Source: Sinorhizobium sp. A49 | GTDB taxonomy: Bacteria > Pseudomonadota > Alphaproteobacteria > Rhizobiales > Rhizobiaceae | Assembly: GCF_002002725.1 (NCBI RefSeq) | Contig: NZ_MUNW01000037.1 | Coordinates: 1 to 64,000 of the forward strand | Direction: 5' to 3' | Length of the DNA stretch: 64,000 nt | In this document: in pieces, positions 1 to 9,172 of the stretch | Numbering within the stretch: position 1 is the stretch's first letter | Layout: each line of letters starts with the position of its first letter | Position numbers and translations under genes: made by a program | Notes under the pieces: model-generated | Told to the model about the DNA's origin: nothing | What the model saw: only the letters and a program-made list of their open reading frames with translations | The model's database searches: none

Positions 1-71
1 TCCCCCCCCCATCAGCGTCGCTGCAGCCCCTTGCGATCGGCTGCCTCCGCGGCGCGCAAAGGAGAATGTCC

Positions 72-677
72 ATGTCCCAGTCCATCGGTATCATCGGATC
101 CGGCAATATCGGATCGGCCTTCGCCCGAGCGCTCGCCAGAGCGTCGATCCCCGCAACCATCGCCAACAGTCGCGGCCCGGAAAGCCTCAAGGCACTCACA
201 GGTGAACTCGCACCCTACATCACCGCCGGCACGCGGGAGGAGGCGGCAAGCGCCGATATCGTGCTGGTTGCCGTCAACTGGTCGAAGCTGCCGACGGCAC
301 TTGCTGGTCTGCCCGAGTGGAACGGCCGCATCGTCATCGACGCGAACAACCCGATCGAGGCGCCGCTGTTCAAGCTGGCCGAGCTTGATGGCCGGCTTTC
401 GAGCGATATCGTCGCCGACCTCGTGCCAGGCGCCCGCGTCGTCAAGGCCTTCAACCATCTGCAGGCACAGCTCGTCTCGAGCGACCCGAAGGCCGAAGGT
501 GGCAGCCGCGTGCTGTTCTTCTCCGGTGACGACGAGACTGCAAAGGCCGAGGTCGCCCGGCTGATCGACCGCCTCGGCTTCTTCGGCATCGACCTCGGCT
601 CGCTTGCGGTTGGCGGCAGGCTCGCGCAGTTCCCGGGCGGGCCGCTGCCGGCGCTCAACCTCGTCAAGTTCGGCTGA
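72..677 (+). CDS. NAD(P)-binding oxidoreductase of the F420/NADP reductase-like (NpdG) fold
   Basis: The 201-residue protein starts with a Rossmann dinucleotide-binding motif, GIIGSGNIG at residues 6-14 (GxGxxG), and later has AFNHLQAQ, as expected for the small NADP-dependent F420-reductase-like family (COG2085). Such proteins reduce or sense a dinucleotide cofactor; the substrate here is unknown. An AAAGGAG ribosome site at 58-64 is only 1 nt from an ATG at 66 but 7 nt from the ATG at 72, so I use 72. The length is normal for the family. The gene converges on the sulfatase gene ending at 703, and its upstream neighbour is outside the window. The family is fairly sure; the reaction is not. 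Confidence 0.8.
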   Translation: MSQSIGIIGSGNIGSAFARALARASIPATIANSRGPESLKALTGELAPYITAGTREEAASADIVLVAVNWSKLPTALAGLPEWNGRIVIDANNPIEAPLFKLAELDGRLSSDIVADLVPGARVVKAFNHLQAQLVSSDPKAEGGSRVLFFSGDDETAKAEVARLIDRLGFFGIDLGSLAVGGRLAQFPGGPLPALNLVKFG

Positions 678-702
678 GAGCGCGCAACGGCGGCCTCTCC
701 AA

Positions 703-2295
703 CTATCGACCGAGGCCGATATCCTTCGGCGGATATTTCCGCAGGGTCGCCGCATGTCCCTTCATCTCTGCCGCCATGGAGGCGAGGAAGGCATTCATGC
801 GGTGACCGACCGGATACTGCTCCTTCGGATCGATGTAGAGATTGAACAGCCACGGAGCGAGCCCGACATCGCTGATCGTCGTCATGTCGATGTTCAGCCA
901 CTGGGCGTGTTCTTCCACCACCTTCACGTGGATCTTGTACTCGTACATGCGCATGGCCATCAGGTTGTGCTCGGACCAGATATAGACCTTCTCGCGATTG
1001 GAGCGGCCGTCGTCGGCAAGCAGGAAGGACGTCTGATCGATGCCGTCGATGTAGCGGTCGGTCGGAGTTTTCTCGGCCGCACCGGCGACATGCAGCGAGG
1101 TGTTGAAAAGATCCATGAGATCGAAGAGGTCGTCGCTCTGGCGGCCCGGCTCGATCATGCCTTTCCAGTAGGCGATACCGGGAACGCGCACGCCGCCTTC
1201 CCATGCGGACGCCTTGGCGCCACGGAAGGGCGTGTAGCCCGCATCCGGCCAGCTATCCAGTTGCGGACCATTGTCCGACGTGACGAAGATGAACGTGTTT
1301 TCCAAGACGCCTGCGGCATCGAGTGCTGCAACGATTTCGCCGATATAGGCATCGACCTCGACGACATCGTCCTTGTACGGATACTTGCTGGCGCTCTTTC
1401 CCTCGAACGCCTTCGAGGCGAAGTTGTCGGCATGCACCTTCATGAAGGCGTGCTCGAGGAAGAAGGGAGCGCCGCCCGACGCCAGCTCCTTGATCTTCTT
1501 TACGCTGAATTCCTTCGTCATCCGGTCGCCTTCGGCCATCGTCTCGATGCTGTCGATCTTGACGACGTCGGATGTCTCGCCGCCCTTGAAGCCGTGGACG
1601 AGGCTGTCGCTGGAGCCGGTGCGGCGAAGCATTTCAAGCCGCTCCGGATTGAGGACGAGGTCCGGATAGCGGCGCTTGTCGACGCTCTGGCTGATTTCCT
1701 TCTCGGCCTCGTAGAAACCGTAGAATTCGTCGAACCCGATATCGTGCGGGCGCATGCCTTCCGCCGCGCCGACATGCCATTTTCCCGACAGCACGGTCTT
1801 GTATCCGGCCTCTCCGAGCAGCTTCGGCAGCGAGATCTCGTCCGCCCAGGGGTTCTTTGTGATCTTGTCACCTGCCAGGATCGGCCGTGTCAGGCCGGTG
1901 CGGATTGGCAGCCGGCCGGTGAGGATCGCCGAGCGCGTCGGCGTGCAGGTCGGCTGGGAATAGGCAGAGGTGAGCTTCAGGCCTTCTGCCGCCAGCCGGT
2001 CCATATTCGGCGTTGCGGCGCCTATCGCCGCGCCGCCGCCATAGGCGCCGGGATCGCCATAGCCCATGTCGTCGACGACGAGCCAGACGATGTTCGGCCG
2101 CTTGCCCATCCTGTCGAAGAGCGCATCAAGCTTCTTCTGCGCCGCACCGGCTTGTTCGGAGTGCACCAGCGCGGGCTCCATGCTTTCGCTGACCCGCTCT
2201 GCCTTGCTCAGCACTGATTGGGAGAGCGCAAAGCTTGGGATTGCCGCCAGCACCGCGGTCTGCAGCACCAGGGCTCGGAGTTTCTTCAGGTTCAT
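703..2295 (-). CDS. Secreted sulfatase, short type (alkaline-phosphatase fold)
   Basis: A 530-residue sulfatase with an N-terminal signal peptide (hydrophobic stretch about residues 7-24). The metal-binding Asp pair is at residues 75-76 (VVDDMGYGD). The activation motif CTPTR at 117-121 has the Cys that a formylglycine-generating enzyme would oxidise, followed by SAILTGR. Further active-site blocks are SGKWH and SDNGPQ. The family hydrolyses sulfate esters in the periplasm or outside; the substrate cannot be read from sequence. The start at 2295 is chosen because AGGGGAGA lies just upstream and the signal peptide begins there; the frame stays open to 2475 without such support. It lies 112 bp downstream of the long sulfatase on the same strand and is probably co-transcribed. 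It resembles the sulfatase at 55058-56776. Confidence 0.9.
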   Translation of the reverse strand: MNLKKLRALVLQTAVLAAIPSFALSQSVLSKAERVSESMEPALVHSEQAGAAQKKLDALFDRMGKRPNIVWLVVDDMGYGDPGAYGGGAAIGAATPNMDRLAAEGLKLTSAYSQPTCTPTRSAILTGRLPIRTGLTRPILAGDKITKNPWADEISLPKLLGEAGYKTVLSGKWHVGAAEGMRPHDIGFDEFYGFYEAEKEISQSVDKRRYPDLVLNPERLEMLRRTGSSDSLVHGFKGGETSDVVKIDSIETMAEGDRMTKEFSVKKIKELASGGAPFFLEHAFMKVHADNFASKAFEGKSASKYPYKDDVVEVDAYIGEIVAALDAAGVLENTFIFVTSDNGPQLDSWPDAGYTPFRGAKASAWEGGVRVPGIAYWKGMIEPGRQSDDLFDLMDLFNTSLHVAGAAEKTPTDRYIDGIDQTSFLLADDGRSNREKVYIWSEHNLMAMRMYEYKIHVKVVEEHAQWLNIDMTTISDVGLAPWLFNLYIDPKEQYPVGHRMNAFLASMAAEMKGHAATLRKYPPKDIGLGR

Positions 2296-2407
2296 GCCGC
2301 ATTCTCCCCTTTGCCATTTTGCCTGCCGGGTCCGACGGCTCGATGCCGCGATCGGCCCTGGGGTTCCAGGCACGTCGTTCCCGGGAAATTCGAGGCGCTC
2401 GACCACT

Positions 2408-4819
2408 CTAGTGGGTGAGTTCCACATGCACTTCATCGATCTTGCCGTTGAACGCGAAGGGGCGTTTGTCGGCATAGGTCTGCGAGACCGGAGAGCCGAG
2501 GTCGACGCCCACGTCGAAGGATTCCGTGGCGGTGAAGGCTGCGGGAACCGTCCGCGCGATCGTGGTGCGCGCCGCCTCCTTGCCGTCGATTGCGATCACG
2601 ACTTCGGCGGGTCCGGCGGGTTTCGGGATCGAGGTCGAGATCTGGATCAGATGCTTGCCTGCCGGGATCTTGTCCGTGCGCGCCTGGTAATTCTCGATGA
2701 TCATCATGTTGTATTCGTAGACTAGGTGACCATCGTCCATGTAGACGCTGAGGCCGCCGCCGGCGCCGCCGACCGCGTAGAGCACGCCGCTGGCATTTTC
2801 GGACAGATCCACGTCGATTGTCACGTTGTTGCTCTCCCGCCCGACGCCAGGCGCTGCAAACTCCGGCATGCGGCGCGTGTTCTGGCTGAACGTCCACTTG
2901 TCGTAGGACGATTTGATCCGGTCTTGCGGATGCAGGCGCAGCCAGTTTCCGGCACCGATCGGGAAGTCCTTGTTCTCCTCGGCAAGTTCGAGGAAGCGCT
3001 TCTTCAGTTTCTCAAGCTGGTCCGGGTTCTTGGCTGCCAGATCGGTCGCCTGCGAGAAGTCGTTCCTCACGTTGTAGAGTTCCCATTCGTCCTTGGCTGA
3101 ATCCCAGGTGGCGAGGCGCTTGGCGGAGCCTGGCGTGTCCCAGGGAATGAACGGTCCGGGGACACCGGCAAACCAGCCGTCGAGATAGATGCCGCGGCTG
3201 CCGTTGTTGTCGAAGAACTGTTCCTTCTTCTGCGACGGCGCATCCGCATTGGTAAAGGTCGAAGCAAGGCTGGTGCCGTCGATCGGCAATTGCTCGTAGC
3301 CGTTCACCATCTGCGGCGGCTTGATCTTCAGAATGTCGTAGATGGTCGGCGCGATATCGACGACGTGCTGGAACTGCCTGCGGACCTTGCCGTCATGCTT
3401 GATCTGCCCGGGCCAGGAAACGACCATCGGGTTGCGCGTGCCGCCGAAATAGGCGCCCATCAGCTTGGTGCCCTTGAAAGGCGTGCCGCCGGCCCAGGCC
3501 CAGCCGGCGTGATACATGTTGTCGGTCTTGCCGGTGCCGAGCGCAGCCAGCCCGCCAATCCTGTCAAGCGCCTGGATCTGCTGCTCGACGGTGTTGGCGA
3601 TGTTGTTCTGGGCCAGAAGTTCGCTGATCGAGCCCTGCTGGCCCTCCGCGCTCGAGCCGTTGTCGCCGAAGATGTAGAAGATCAGCGTATTTTCGCGAAG
3701 GCCGCGTTGTTCCATGCCGTCTATCAGGCGGCCGACTTGGGCGTCGGTGTGCTCGACAAAACCGGCGAACACCTCCATCAGGCGCTCCTGGAATGGGCGC
3801 TGGGCTTCAGGAATGCTGTCCCACGACGCCATGGTGGGGTCGCGTTCGGTCAGCTTCGTGTCAGGGGGGATAATCCCCATTTCCAGCTGGCGCTTGAAGG
3901 TGCGCTCGCGATAGGCGTCCCAGCCGCTATCGAACTTGTCCTTGTACTTGTCGGCCCATTCCGGAAAGACATGATGTGGGCCATGCACGCCGCCGGGCGC
4001 CCAATACATCAGGAAGGGCTTCTGGGGATCGAAGGCGCGATAGTTGTCGAGCCAGGTCAGGGCTTTGTCGGCCAGATCCTCGGTCAGGTGGTATTTCGGG
4101 TCGTCATGCGGTGGCTCGACAGCGTCGAAATTCTCCGTCAGCCGCGGTTCCCATTGCGATGTCTCGCCACCCAGGAAGCCGTAAAAATGCTCGAACCCAT
4201 AGGCGTTCGGCCAACGGTCCTTCGGGCCGATCGCCGTGGTTTCGATCGCCGGCGTGTTGTGCCATTTGCCGAATGCGGAGGTGTGGTAGCCATAATTCTT
4301 CAACACTTCCGCGACGGTCGCCGCCGTCTTCGGGATAACGCCGGTATAGCCGTCGAAGGCGACGGCGCGTTCGGCGATGGTGCCTGAGCCCACGCGGGTA
4401 TGATTGCGGCCCGTCAGAAGGGATGCGCGGGTCGGCGAGCAGATCGACGTGGTGTTGAAGCCGGTAAAGCTGATGCCTTCGGCAGCGAGCTTCGACAGTG
4501 TCGGGGTGCGAACCTCGCCGCCGAATGTTTCCGAAACACCGAAGCCGACGTCGTCGAGAAGAACGATCAGGATGTTGGGGGCACCGTCGGGCAGCCGGCT
4601 CGGTGCGGCGGGCCACTGCATCGTCGAATCCTGCAGCCGCGGCTTCGCAACGCCCTTCATCGGCTCGGCCGGGAACGGCAGCACGGAGCCATCGGCGGGG
4701 GCAGATTGTCCATGGGCCGGTAGCGCCAATGCCGAGAGCGATAAGGCGAGGGACAGGGTGAGCGGCAGGAGCGGCCTTCCTGCAGCGCTCCCGAAACGCA
4801 GGCCTCTGGATGGCGACAT
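2408..4819 (-). CDS. Secreted arylsulfatase, long type with C-terminal beta domain
   Basis: An 803-residue exported sulfatase, longer than the usual 450-600. The signal peptide is at about residues 1-37 (run of Leu/Ala ending PAHGQ). The catalytic domain has the Asp pair LLDD at 87-90, the formylglycine motif CSPTR at 127-131, and FGDNGSSAEG around the second metal-binding block. The last 150 residues (YAVGGAGGG onward, ending FNGKIDEVHVEL) look like a lectin/laminin-G type beta-sandwich, as in the large AtsD-type arylsulfatases. GGAGG lies 6-7 nt before the ATG at 4819. It is first in a probable two-gene minus-strand operon with the short sulfatase. The partial sulfatase starting at 62056 has the same architecture. 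The substrate is unknown; it could be a choline- or aryl-sulfate ester. Confidence 0.9.
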   Translation of the reverse strand: MSPSRGLRFGSAAGRPLLPLTLSLALSLSALALPAHGQSAPADGSVLPFPAEPMKGVAKPRLQDSTMQWPAAPSRLPDGAPNILIVLLDDVGFGVSETFGGEVRTPTLSKLAAEGISFTGFNTTSICSPTRASLLTGRNHTRVGSGTIAERAVAFDGYTGVIPKTAATVAEVLKNYGYHTSAFGKWHNTPAIETTAIGPKDRWPNAYGFEHFYGFLGGETSQWEPRLTENFDAVEPPHDDPKYHLTEDLADKALTWLDNYRAFDPQKPFLMYWAPGGVHGPHHVFPEWADKYKDKFDSGWDAYRERTFKRQLEMGIIPPDTKLTERDPTMASWDSIPEAQRPFQERLMEVFAGFVEHTDAQVGRLIDGMEQRGLRENTLIFYIFGDNGSSAEGQQGSISELLAQNNIANTVEQQIQALDRIGGLAALGTGKTDNMYHAGWAWAGGTPFKGTKLMGAYFGGTRNPMVVSWPGQIKHDGKVRRQFQHVVDIAPTIYDILKIKPPQMVNGYEQLPIDGTSLASTFTNADAPSQKKEQFFDNNGSRGIYLDGWFAGVPGPFIPWDTPGSAKRLATWDSAKDEWELYNVRNDFSQATDLAAKNPDQLEKLKKRFLELAEENKDFPIGAGNWLRLHPQDRIKSSYDKWTFSQNTRRMPEFAAPGVGRESNNVTIDVDLSENASGVLYAVGGAGGGLSVYMDDGHLVYEYNMMIIENYQARTDKIPAGKHLIQISTSIPKPAGPAEVVIAIDGKEAARTTIARTVPAAFTATESFDVGVDLGSPVSQTYADKRPFAFNGKIDEVHVELTH

Positions 4820-5292
4820 TGCATTCCTCCAAGTTGAAAGCAGGCGGCGGTATTTTCAATCGCGGAATCCGGCATGAAATGCGGCAATCAAATGCTCTTC
4901 GAGCGCACCCCAGTGAAGGGGGACCATCTGGCGTTTCTTCGCGAATGCCAGCGCGCCTTTCAGTTCGAAGCCAACAGGCACACCAACGCTTTTCGCGCCA
5001 TCTCATCAGGTCGATGTGGCGGGGAAGCGCCTGATGAATCAGTCGCGCCAACCCCGCAAGCGTTCGCCAATGCATCAAACCATCATGGGCATCCGACGTT
5101 ACGTTGTCCTTCGACCTTCTCCGGGCTAAATATTGAAACCTTCGCCGAAAAGCGCCAGTACGTTACAGTAAACATCGACGTTACAGCGGATGTGCTTGGG
5201 GTGCCGCGCCCGCGGACATGATATTCGCCGGCTAGTCGGATGCCGGCCGGTGCCGACCCGCTGTTCATGCGTTCGACATTGAAGGGGGTGCC
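4820..5292. other. Intergenic region with three ACGTTAC motifs
   Basis: No convincing gene lies in this 473-bp stretch between the leftward sulfatase pair and the rightward glyoxalase-like gene, so it must carry both promoters. ACGTTAC occurs at 5096-5102, 5160-5166 and 5178-5184; the last two extend to ACGTTACAG and are 18 bp apart. Repeated same-orientation motifs in a divergent promoter region can be regulator half-sites, but no regulator gene is adjacent. An open frame over 4874-5221 has no recognisable domain and atypical composition. Confidence 0.3.
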
Positions 5293-5679
5293 ATGCGTTT
5301 GAACCAGGTGACGGTGACGATGCCGGATCTTGATGCGGGGTGGGCTTTCTACGGCACGCTCGGGCTGCAGCCGATCGTCGATGCGCGGCCGCATTATGTG
5401 CGCTTCGTCTGCCCTGATGGGGGCAGTTCGTTTTCGCTGCATCAGGGCGAGGCAACAGGTGGCGGGACCACCGTCTATTTCGAGTGTAACGACCTGGATC
5501 TGGCCGTCAGTCGTCTGATCGAGGCCGGCATCCTGTTTGCCAGCAGCCCCGCCGACAAGAGCTGGCTCTGGCGGGAGGCCGAAGTCTTCGATCCGGCCGG
5601 CAACCGCATCGTTCTCTATTTCGCCGGAACCAACAGGCTTGATCCGCCTTGGCGGGTGCCGGCGACGGCAGCCCAGTGA
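5293..5679 (+). CDS. VOC-family (glyoxalase/bleomycin-resistance fold) protein
   Basis: A 128-residue single-domain protein with two betaalphabetabetabeta modules: LNQVTVTMPDLDAGWAFY at the start and VYFECNDLDLAVSRLIEAG at about residue 61. It ends in EVFDPAGNRIVLYFAG, the typical C-terminal metal-ligand strand (DPxGN). VOC proteins include glyoxalases, dioxygenases and drug-binding proteins, so the reaction cannot be assigned. The start ATG at 5293 is preceded by AAGGGGG. The gene stands alone: it diverges from the sulfatase operon and is separated from panC by 247 bp. Confidence 0.85.
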   Translation: MRLNQVTVTMPDLDAGWAFYGTLGLQPIVDARPHYVRFVCPDGGSSFSLHQGEATGGGTTVYFECNDLDLAVSRLIEAGILFASSPADKSWLWREAEVFDPAGNRIVLYFAGTNRLDPPWRVPATAAQ

Positions 5680-5926
5680 ACCTGCGCGTGCCGCGGGGAT
5701 GCACGTTCGGCCCAGCGGCGCGGCAGTCTCGCATCTGCGCGGTGCGCCGCCAATAACCGGCTTCTTCCCATTCGCAGCGGCACCATTTCCGTTTGTCTTT
5801 TTGCGCTGCACAAGATAGAGGTTTGCAGCCAAATTTTGTGCAATTGCCTTTTCGCGGAGCGGGCCAAGCGCCAGATGCCGCGGGGCGGGGCGCGATCGGC
5901 GCCTTCGCGGATTGGAGGGTCCGGAT

Positions 5927-6802
5927 TTGAAGACCATCACCACCATTGCCGAGCTGCGCGCAGCCCTTGCCGAACACCGGCGGGCGGGCAGGACGGTCGG
6001 GCTCGTGCCGACCATGGGCTATCTTCATGTCGGCCATATGGAACTTGTGCGACGCGCGCGTGAAGACAACGACGTCGTCGTTGCCAGCATCTTCGTGAAT
6101 CCGCTGCAGTTCGGCCCCAACGAAGACCTCAGCAAATATCCGCGCGATCTCGCGCGCGACCAGGCGATGCTGGAGGAGGGCGGCGTCGACTTCCTGTTTT
6201 CGCCTGACGTGTCCGACATGTATCCGCGCCCGATGGAAACGGTGGTCGATGTTCCGAAGCTTGGCTCCGAGCTCGAAGGCTCGGTGCGTCCCGGCCATTT
6301 TGCCGGCGTGTCGACTGTCGTCACCAAGCTGTTCAACATCGTGCAGGCGGACCGTGCCTATTTCGGCGAGAAGGATTTCCAGCAGCTGCAAATCATCCGC
6401 CGCATGGTCGAAGATCTCGCTCAGCCTGTTTCCGTCATCGGCGTGCCGACGGTGCGCGAAGCCGACGGGCTCGCCTGTTCGTCGCGCAATGTCTATCTGA
6501 CGACAGAAGAACGCCAGGCGGCGGCCATCGTGCCGAGGGCGCTTGCCGAGGCCGAGCGCCTCATCGCTTCCGGGATCACCGACGCTGCCGAAGTGGAAAA
6601 GGCGGTTACCGCCTTTCTCTCGACCGAGCCGCTCGCCCGGCCCGAAGTCGTGGCGCTGCGCGACCCCGACACGCTCGAAACCATTCACGAGGTCGGCGAC
6701 AAGCCGGTCCTCCTGTTGCTCTTCGTCCGCTTCGGCACGACGAAGCTGCTCGATAACCGCGTGATTGCGTCCAAATCCGCACGTTTTGCAAAGGTTGCCT
6801 GA
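5927..6802 (+). CDS. panC: Pantothenate synthetase
   Basis: PanC condenses pantoate and beta-alanine with ATP to give pantothenate, the last step before coenzyme A synthesis. The 291-residue protein has the nucleotidyltransferase HxGH motif as HVGH at residues 34-37 ([11 protein letters not shown]), the block [24 protein letters not shown] and SSRNVYL. I choose a TTG start at 5927 because GGAGGG (5914-5919) sits 7 nt upstream and the protein then begins at the usual place; a TTG at 5912 would overlap that site. panB follows after 2 bp, so the two genes form an operon. Confidence 0.95.
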   Translation: MKTITTIAELRAALAEHRRAGRTVGLVPTMGYLHVGHMELVRRAREDNDVVVASIFVNPLQFGPNEDLSKYPRDLARDQAMLEEGGVDFLFSPDVSDMYPRPMETVVDVPKLGSELEGSVRPGHFAGVSTVVTKLFNIVQADRAYFGEKDFQQLQIIRRMVEDLAQPVSVIGVPTVREADGLACSSRNVYLTTEERQAAAIVPRALAEAERLIASGITDAAEVEKAVTAFLSTEPLARPEVVALRDPDTLETIHEVGDKPVLLLLFVRFGTTKLLDNRVIASKSARFAKVA

Positions 6803-6804
6803 GA

Positions 6805-7626
6805 ATGAGCGTACAATCCACCAAACGCCGCCTGAGCCCCGCCAGCATCGAAGCACTGAAGGGCGAACGCCCGATCGTCAGCCTGACGGCCTATACGACG
6901 CCGATCGCCCGGCTGCTCGATCCGCATGTCGATTTCCTGCTGGTCGGCGATTCGCTCGGCATGGTGCTCTACGGTCTCGACACCACCGTCGGCGTCACGC
7001 TCGACATGATGATCGCCCATGGCCAGGCGGTCATGCGCGGTTCGGAGCGCTCCTGCATCGTCATCGACCTGCCGTTCGGCTCCTATCAGGAATCGAAGGA
7101 ACAGGCCTTCCGCAGCGCAGCGCGCATCCTGAAGGAAACCGGCTGTAGCGCGGTGAAGCTCGAAGGTGGCGCCGAGATGGCCGAGACCGTCGATTTCCTC
7201 GTCAGCCGCGGCATTCCGGTCCTCGGCCATGTCGGCCTGATGCCGCAGCTCGTCAACACCACCGGCGGCTATCGCTCGGTCGGTCGCAACGAGAAGGAAG
7301 TGGCGAAAATCCGTCGCGACGCCAAGGCGATCGACGATGCCGGCGCCTTTGCGATCGTCGTCGAAGGCACTGTCGAGCCGGTTGCCCGCGAGATCACCGG
7401 CGAGTTGCGCTCGCCGACCATCGGCATCGGCGCGTCGCCGGCCTGCGACGGCCAGATCCTCGTCTCCGACGACATGCTGGGCCTCTTCAACGACTTCAAG
7501 CCGCGCTTCGTCAAGCATTTTGCCGAGCTGGCGCCGGCGATTTCGAAGGCTGCCGAAGAATATGCGGCCGAAGTGAAGGCGCGCAGCTTCCCAGGCATCG
7601 AGCATACGTTCCAGGTCAAGCGCTAA
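6805..7626 (+). CDS. panB: 3-methyl-2-oxobutanoate hydroxymethyltransferase (ketopantoate hydroxymethyltransferase)
   Basis: PanB transfers a hydroxymethyl group from 5,10-methylene-THF to alpha-ketoisovalerate to give ketopantoate. The 273-residue protein has the expected blocks [27 protein letters not shown] (metal Asp), [14 protein letters not shown] and the catalytic Glu region VVEGTVEP. It starts 2 bp after panC, so translation is probably coupled. panE is not in the window. Small inverted repeats follow the stop, including AAGGCG-TTC-CGCCTT directly after it, which may help end the transcript. Confidence 0.96.
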   Translation: MSVQSTKRRLSPASIEALKGERPIVSLTAYTTPIARLLDPHVDFLLVGDSLGMVLYGLDTTVGVTLDMMIAHGQAVMRGSERSCIVIDLPFGSYQESKEQAFRSAARILKETGCSAVKLEGGAEMAETVDFLVSRGIPVLGHVGLMPQLVNTTGGYRSVGRNEKEVAKIRRDAKAIDDAGAFAIVVEGTVEPVAREITGELRSPTIGIGASPACDGQILVSDDMLGLFNDFKPRFVKHFAELAPAISKAAEEYAAEVKARSFPGIEHTFQVKR

Positions 7627-7681
7627 GGCGTTCCGCCTTCACGCGGCCCGTGCCGACTGAAGGCACGGCGCTTGTGACTTG

Positions 7682-7710
7682 GGGGTGCAGGCCCATGCGG
7701 CCTGCGCCCC
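7682..7710. other. Hairpin downstream of panB, possible terminator without T-tract
   Basis: GGGGTGCAGGCC (7682-7693) pairs fully with GGCCTGCGCCCC (7699-7710), including one G-T wobble, around the 5-nt loop CATGC. It follows a shorter stem CCGTGCC/GGCACGG at about 7648-7668. No T-run follows, so intrinsic termination is uncertain. Confidence 0.4.
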
Positions 7711-7847
7711 GTCCCGCCGGGGACTCCGCATGGGTCTCGGATCTACCTGGCGACTGTCGGGAAAAGCGATGTCGGCGGTGACGATTTACCCGCACTTGCC
7801 GGCCCAGTGCGCATTTCATTCAAGCCTGCCGCCGCCAGGCATCATAA

Positions 7848-7878
7848 AATTCAATCATTGTATAAGCGCAATTGAATT
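7848..7878. promoter_or_regulatory. AT-rich inverted repeat upstream of azlC, operator candidate
   Basis: AATTCAAT (7848-7855) and ATTGAATT (7871-7878) are perfect inverted 8-mers separated by 15 bp, in the only AT-rich patch of this 423-bp gap and about 170 bp before azlC. A TATAAG -10-like hexamer (7861-7866) lies between the arms. In Bacillus azlCD-type exporters are controlled by an Lrp-like protein; whether that holds here is speculation. The rest of 7627-8049 shows no gene. Confidence 0.35.
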
Positions 7879-8049
7879 GTTGGGCAGGGGCGAAGCGCCT
7901 ATCTGTCCGGCACAGTACGACAGCCGTGCACGCCTTGGGGCGCGCGACGACCGTTACATCAAGTTTGAAATGCTGCATGTCGCCTTGATCGAGCTCGATC
8001 GAAGGCCGCATGCCGCGGGCGCCGAGACCTGGCGCCGCGGGAGGAACCC

Positions 8050-8769
8050 ATGAGAAAAGACGAATTCTGGGAGGGCGTGCGCGGCGGCTTCCCGATCATG
8101 CTGGCCGCTTCGCCGTTCGGCGCGCTGTTCGGTGCGCTCGCGGTCGACAATGGCTTTACCATCGCCGACACCGTGTTCATGAGCGCGACGGTCTATGCCG
8201 GCGCCAGCCAGATGGTCGGCATCGAGCTCTTCGGCAACCATGTCCAGCCCTGGCTGGTGGTGCTTTCGGTGTTTGCCGTCAACTTCCGCCATGTGCTCTA
8301 TTCCGCCTCTATCGCCAAATACATCCGGCATTTCACCCCAATCCAGAAGTTTTTCGCCTTCTTCCTGCTCGTCGATCCGCAGTATGCCGAGACGGAAAAG
8401 CGTGGCGAGCGCGGCCTGCCGGTGACCTTTCCCTGGTATCTCGGCTTCGGGCTGGTGATCTATTTCCCCTGGATCTTCAACACGCTGCTTGGCGCGATCT
8501 TCGGCCAGATGATCGGCGACCCCAAGGCGATCGGCCTCGATGTGCTCCTGCCGATCTACTTCCTCGGCCTGGTCATGGGCTTCCGCAAGCGCGATCGCTT
8601 CCTGCCGATCGTCGCCGTTTCGGCCGTCGCCTCCGTCGCCGGCATGCATTTCGTCGGCTCGCCCTGGCATGTCAGCATCGGGGCACTGGCGGGCGTTTTG
8701 CTCGCCGCCTGCCTGCCGCCGACCGGGGCCGTGGCGGCACCGCCCGTCGCCATCGAGAAGGAGGCCTGA
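8050..8769 (+). CDS. azlC: AzlC-family amino-acid exporter, large subunit
   Basis: A 239-residue membrane protein of the LIV-E family, which exports branched-chain amino acids with the small AzlD subunit. Visible blocks are GGFPIMLAASPFGALFGALA at about residues 11-30, SATVYAGASQMVGIELFG and NFRHVLYSASIAKYI, all typical of AzlC. Several hydrophobic segments give 5-7 membrane spans. GGGAGGAACCC lies directly before the ATG. azlD follows after 2 bp, so this is a two-gene operon. The exported substrate in rhizobia is inferred only from family membership. Confidence 0.9.
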   Translation: MRKDEFWEGVRGGFPIMLAASPFGALFGALAVDNGFTIADTVFMSATVYAGASQMVGIELFGNHVQPWLVVLSVFAVNFRHVLYSASIAKYIRHFTPIQKFFAFFLLVDPQYAETEKRGERGLPVTFPWYLGFGLVIYFPWIFNTLLGAIFGQMIGDPKAIGLDVLLPIYFLGLVMGFRKRDRFLPIVAVSAVASVAGMHFVGSPWHVSIGALAGVLLAACLPPTGAVAAPPVAIEKEA

Positions 8770-8771
8770 GC

Positions 8772-9086
8772 ATGGATCCGCAACACCTCAATCTCATCTA
8801 CCTCATCATCGCGGCAGCCGTTGCCACCTTCGTCACCCGCATCGGCGGCTATGTGCTCATCACCCAGATGAAGCAGATCCCGCCGCGGCTGGAGGCGGCG
8901 CTGAACGCCGTTCCGGCGGCGGTGCTGACGACGCTGGTCGCGCCCGCCTTCGTCTATGGCGGCTTCGACGTGGCCGTCTCGATGTTCGTCGCTTTCGCCA
9001 TTGCGCTCGGGCTCAACCTTTCCACCCTGCGTATGCTGGTCATCGGCTGGGTGGTGGTGATGCTGCTTCGGCATCTGGTGCTTTAA
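8772..9086 (+). CDS. azlD: AzlD-family small subunit of branched-chain amino-acid exporter
   Basis: A 104-residue protein with about four membrane segments, the standard size for AzlD. Landmarks are VTRIGGYVLI near residue 22, PPRLEAALNAVPAAVLT and the end region MLVIGWVVVMLLRHL. It begins at the ATG at 8772, 2 bp after the azlC stop, with the azlC 3' end supplying the ribosome site (GAAGGAGG). The frame is open further upstream inside azlC, but that part is antisense-like noise. It acts with AzlC in the inner membrane. A hairpin terminator candidate lies at 9348-9381. Confidence 0.9.
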   Translation: MDPQHLNLIYLIIAAAVATFVTRIGGYVLITQMKQIPPRLEAALNAVPAAVLTTLVAPAFVYGGFDVAVSMFVAFAIALGLNLSTLRMLVIGWVVVMLLRHLVL

Positions 9087-9172
9087 GAGCGCAGCGATTA
9101 CCGAAAGGGAAGCGTTGCCACGGCTTCCAATATTTCTGGTTCGGTGAATTGGGCCGGGGATCGCCGGTTCTT

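Noticed and set aside
604-2217. 537-codon plus-strand open frame near the left end
   Set aside because: It is antisense to the short sulfatase with its signal peptide and CTPTR motif.
4874-5221. 115-codon open frame upstream of the VOC gene
   Set aside because: No domain or ribosome site, and it would occupy the divergent promoter region.
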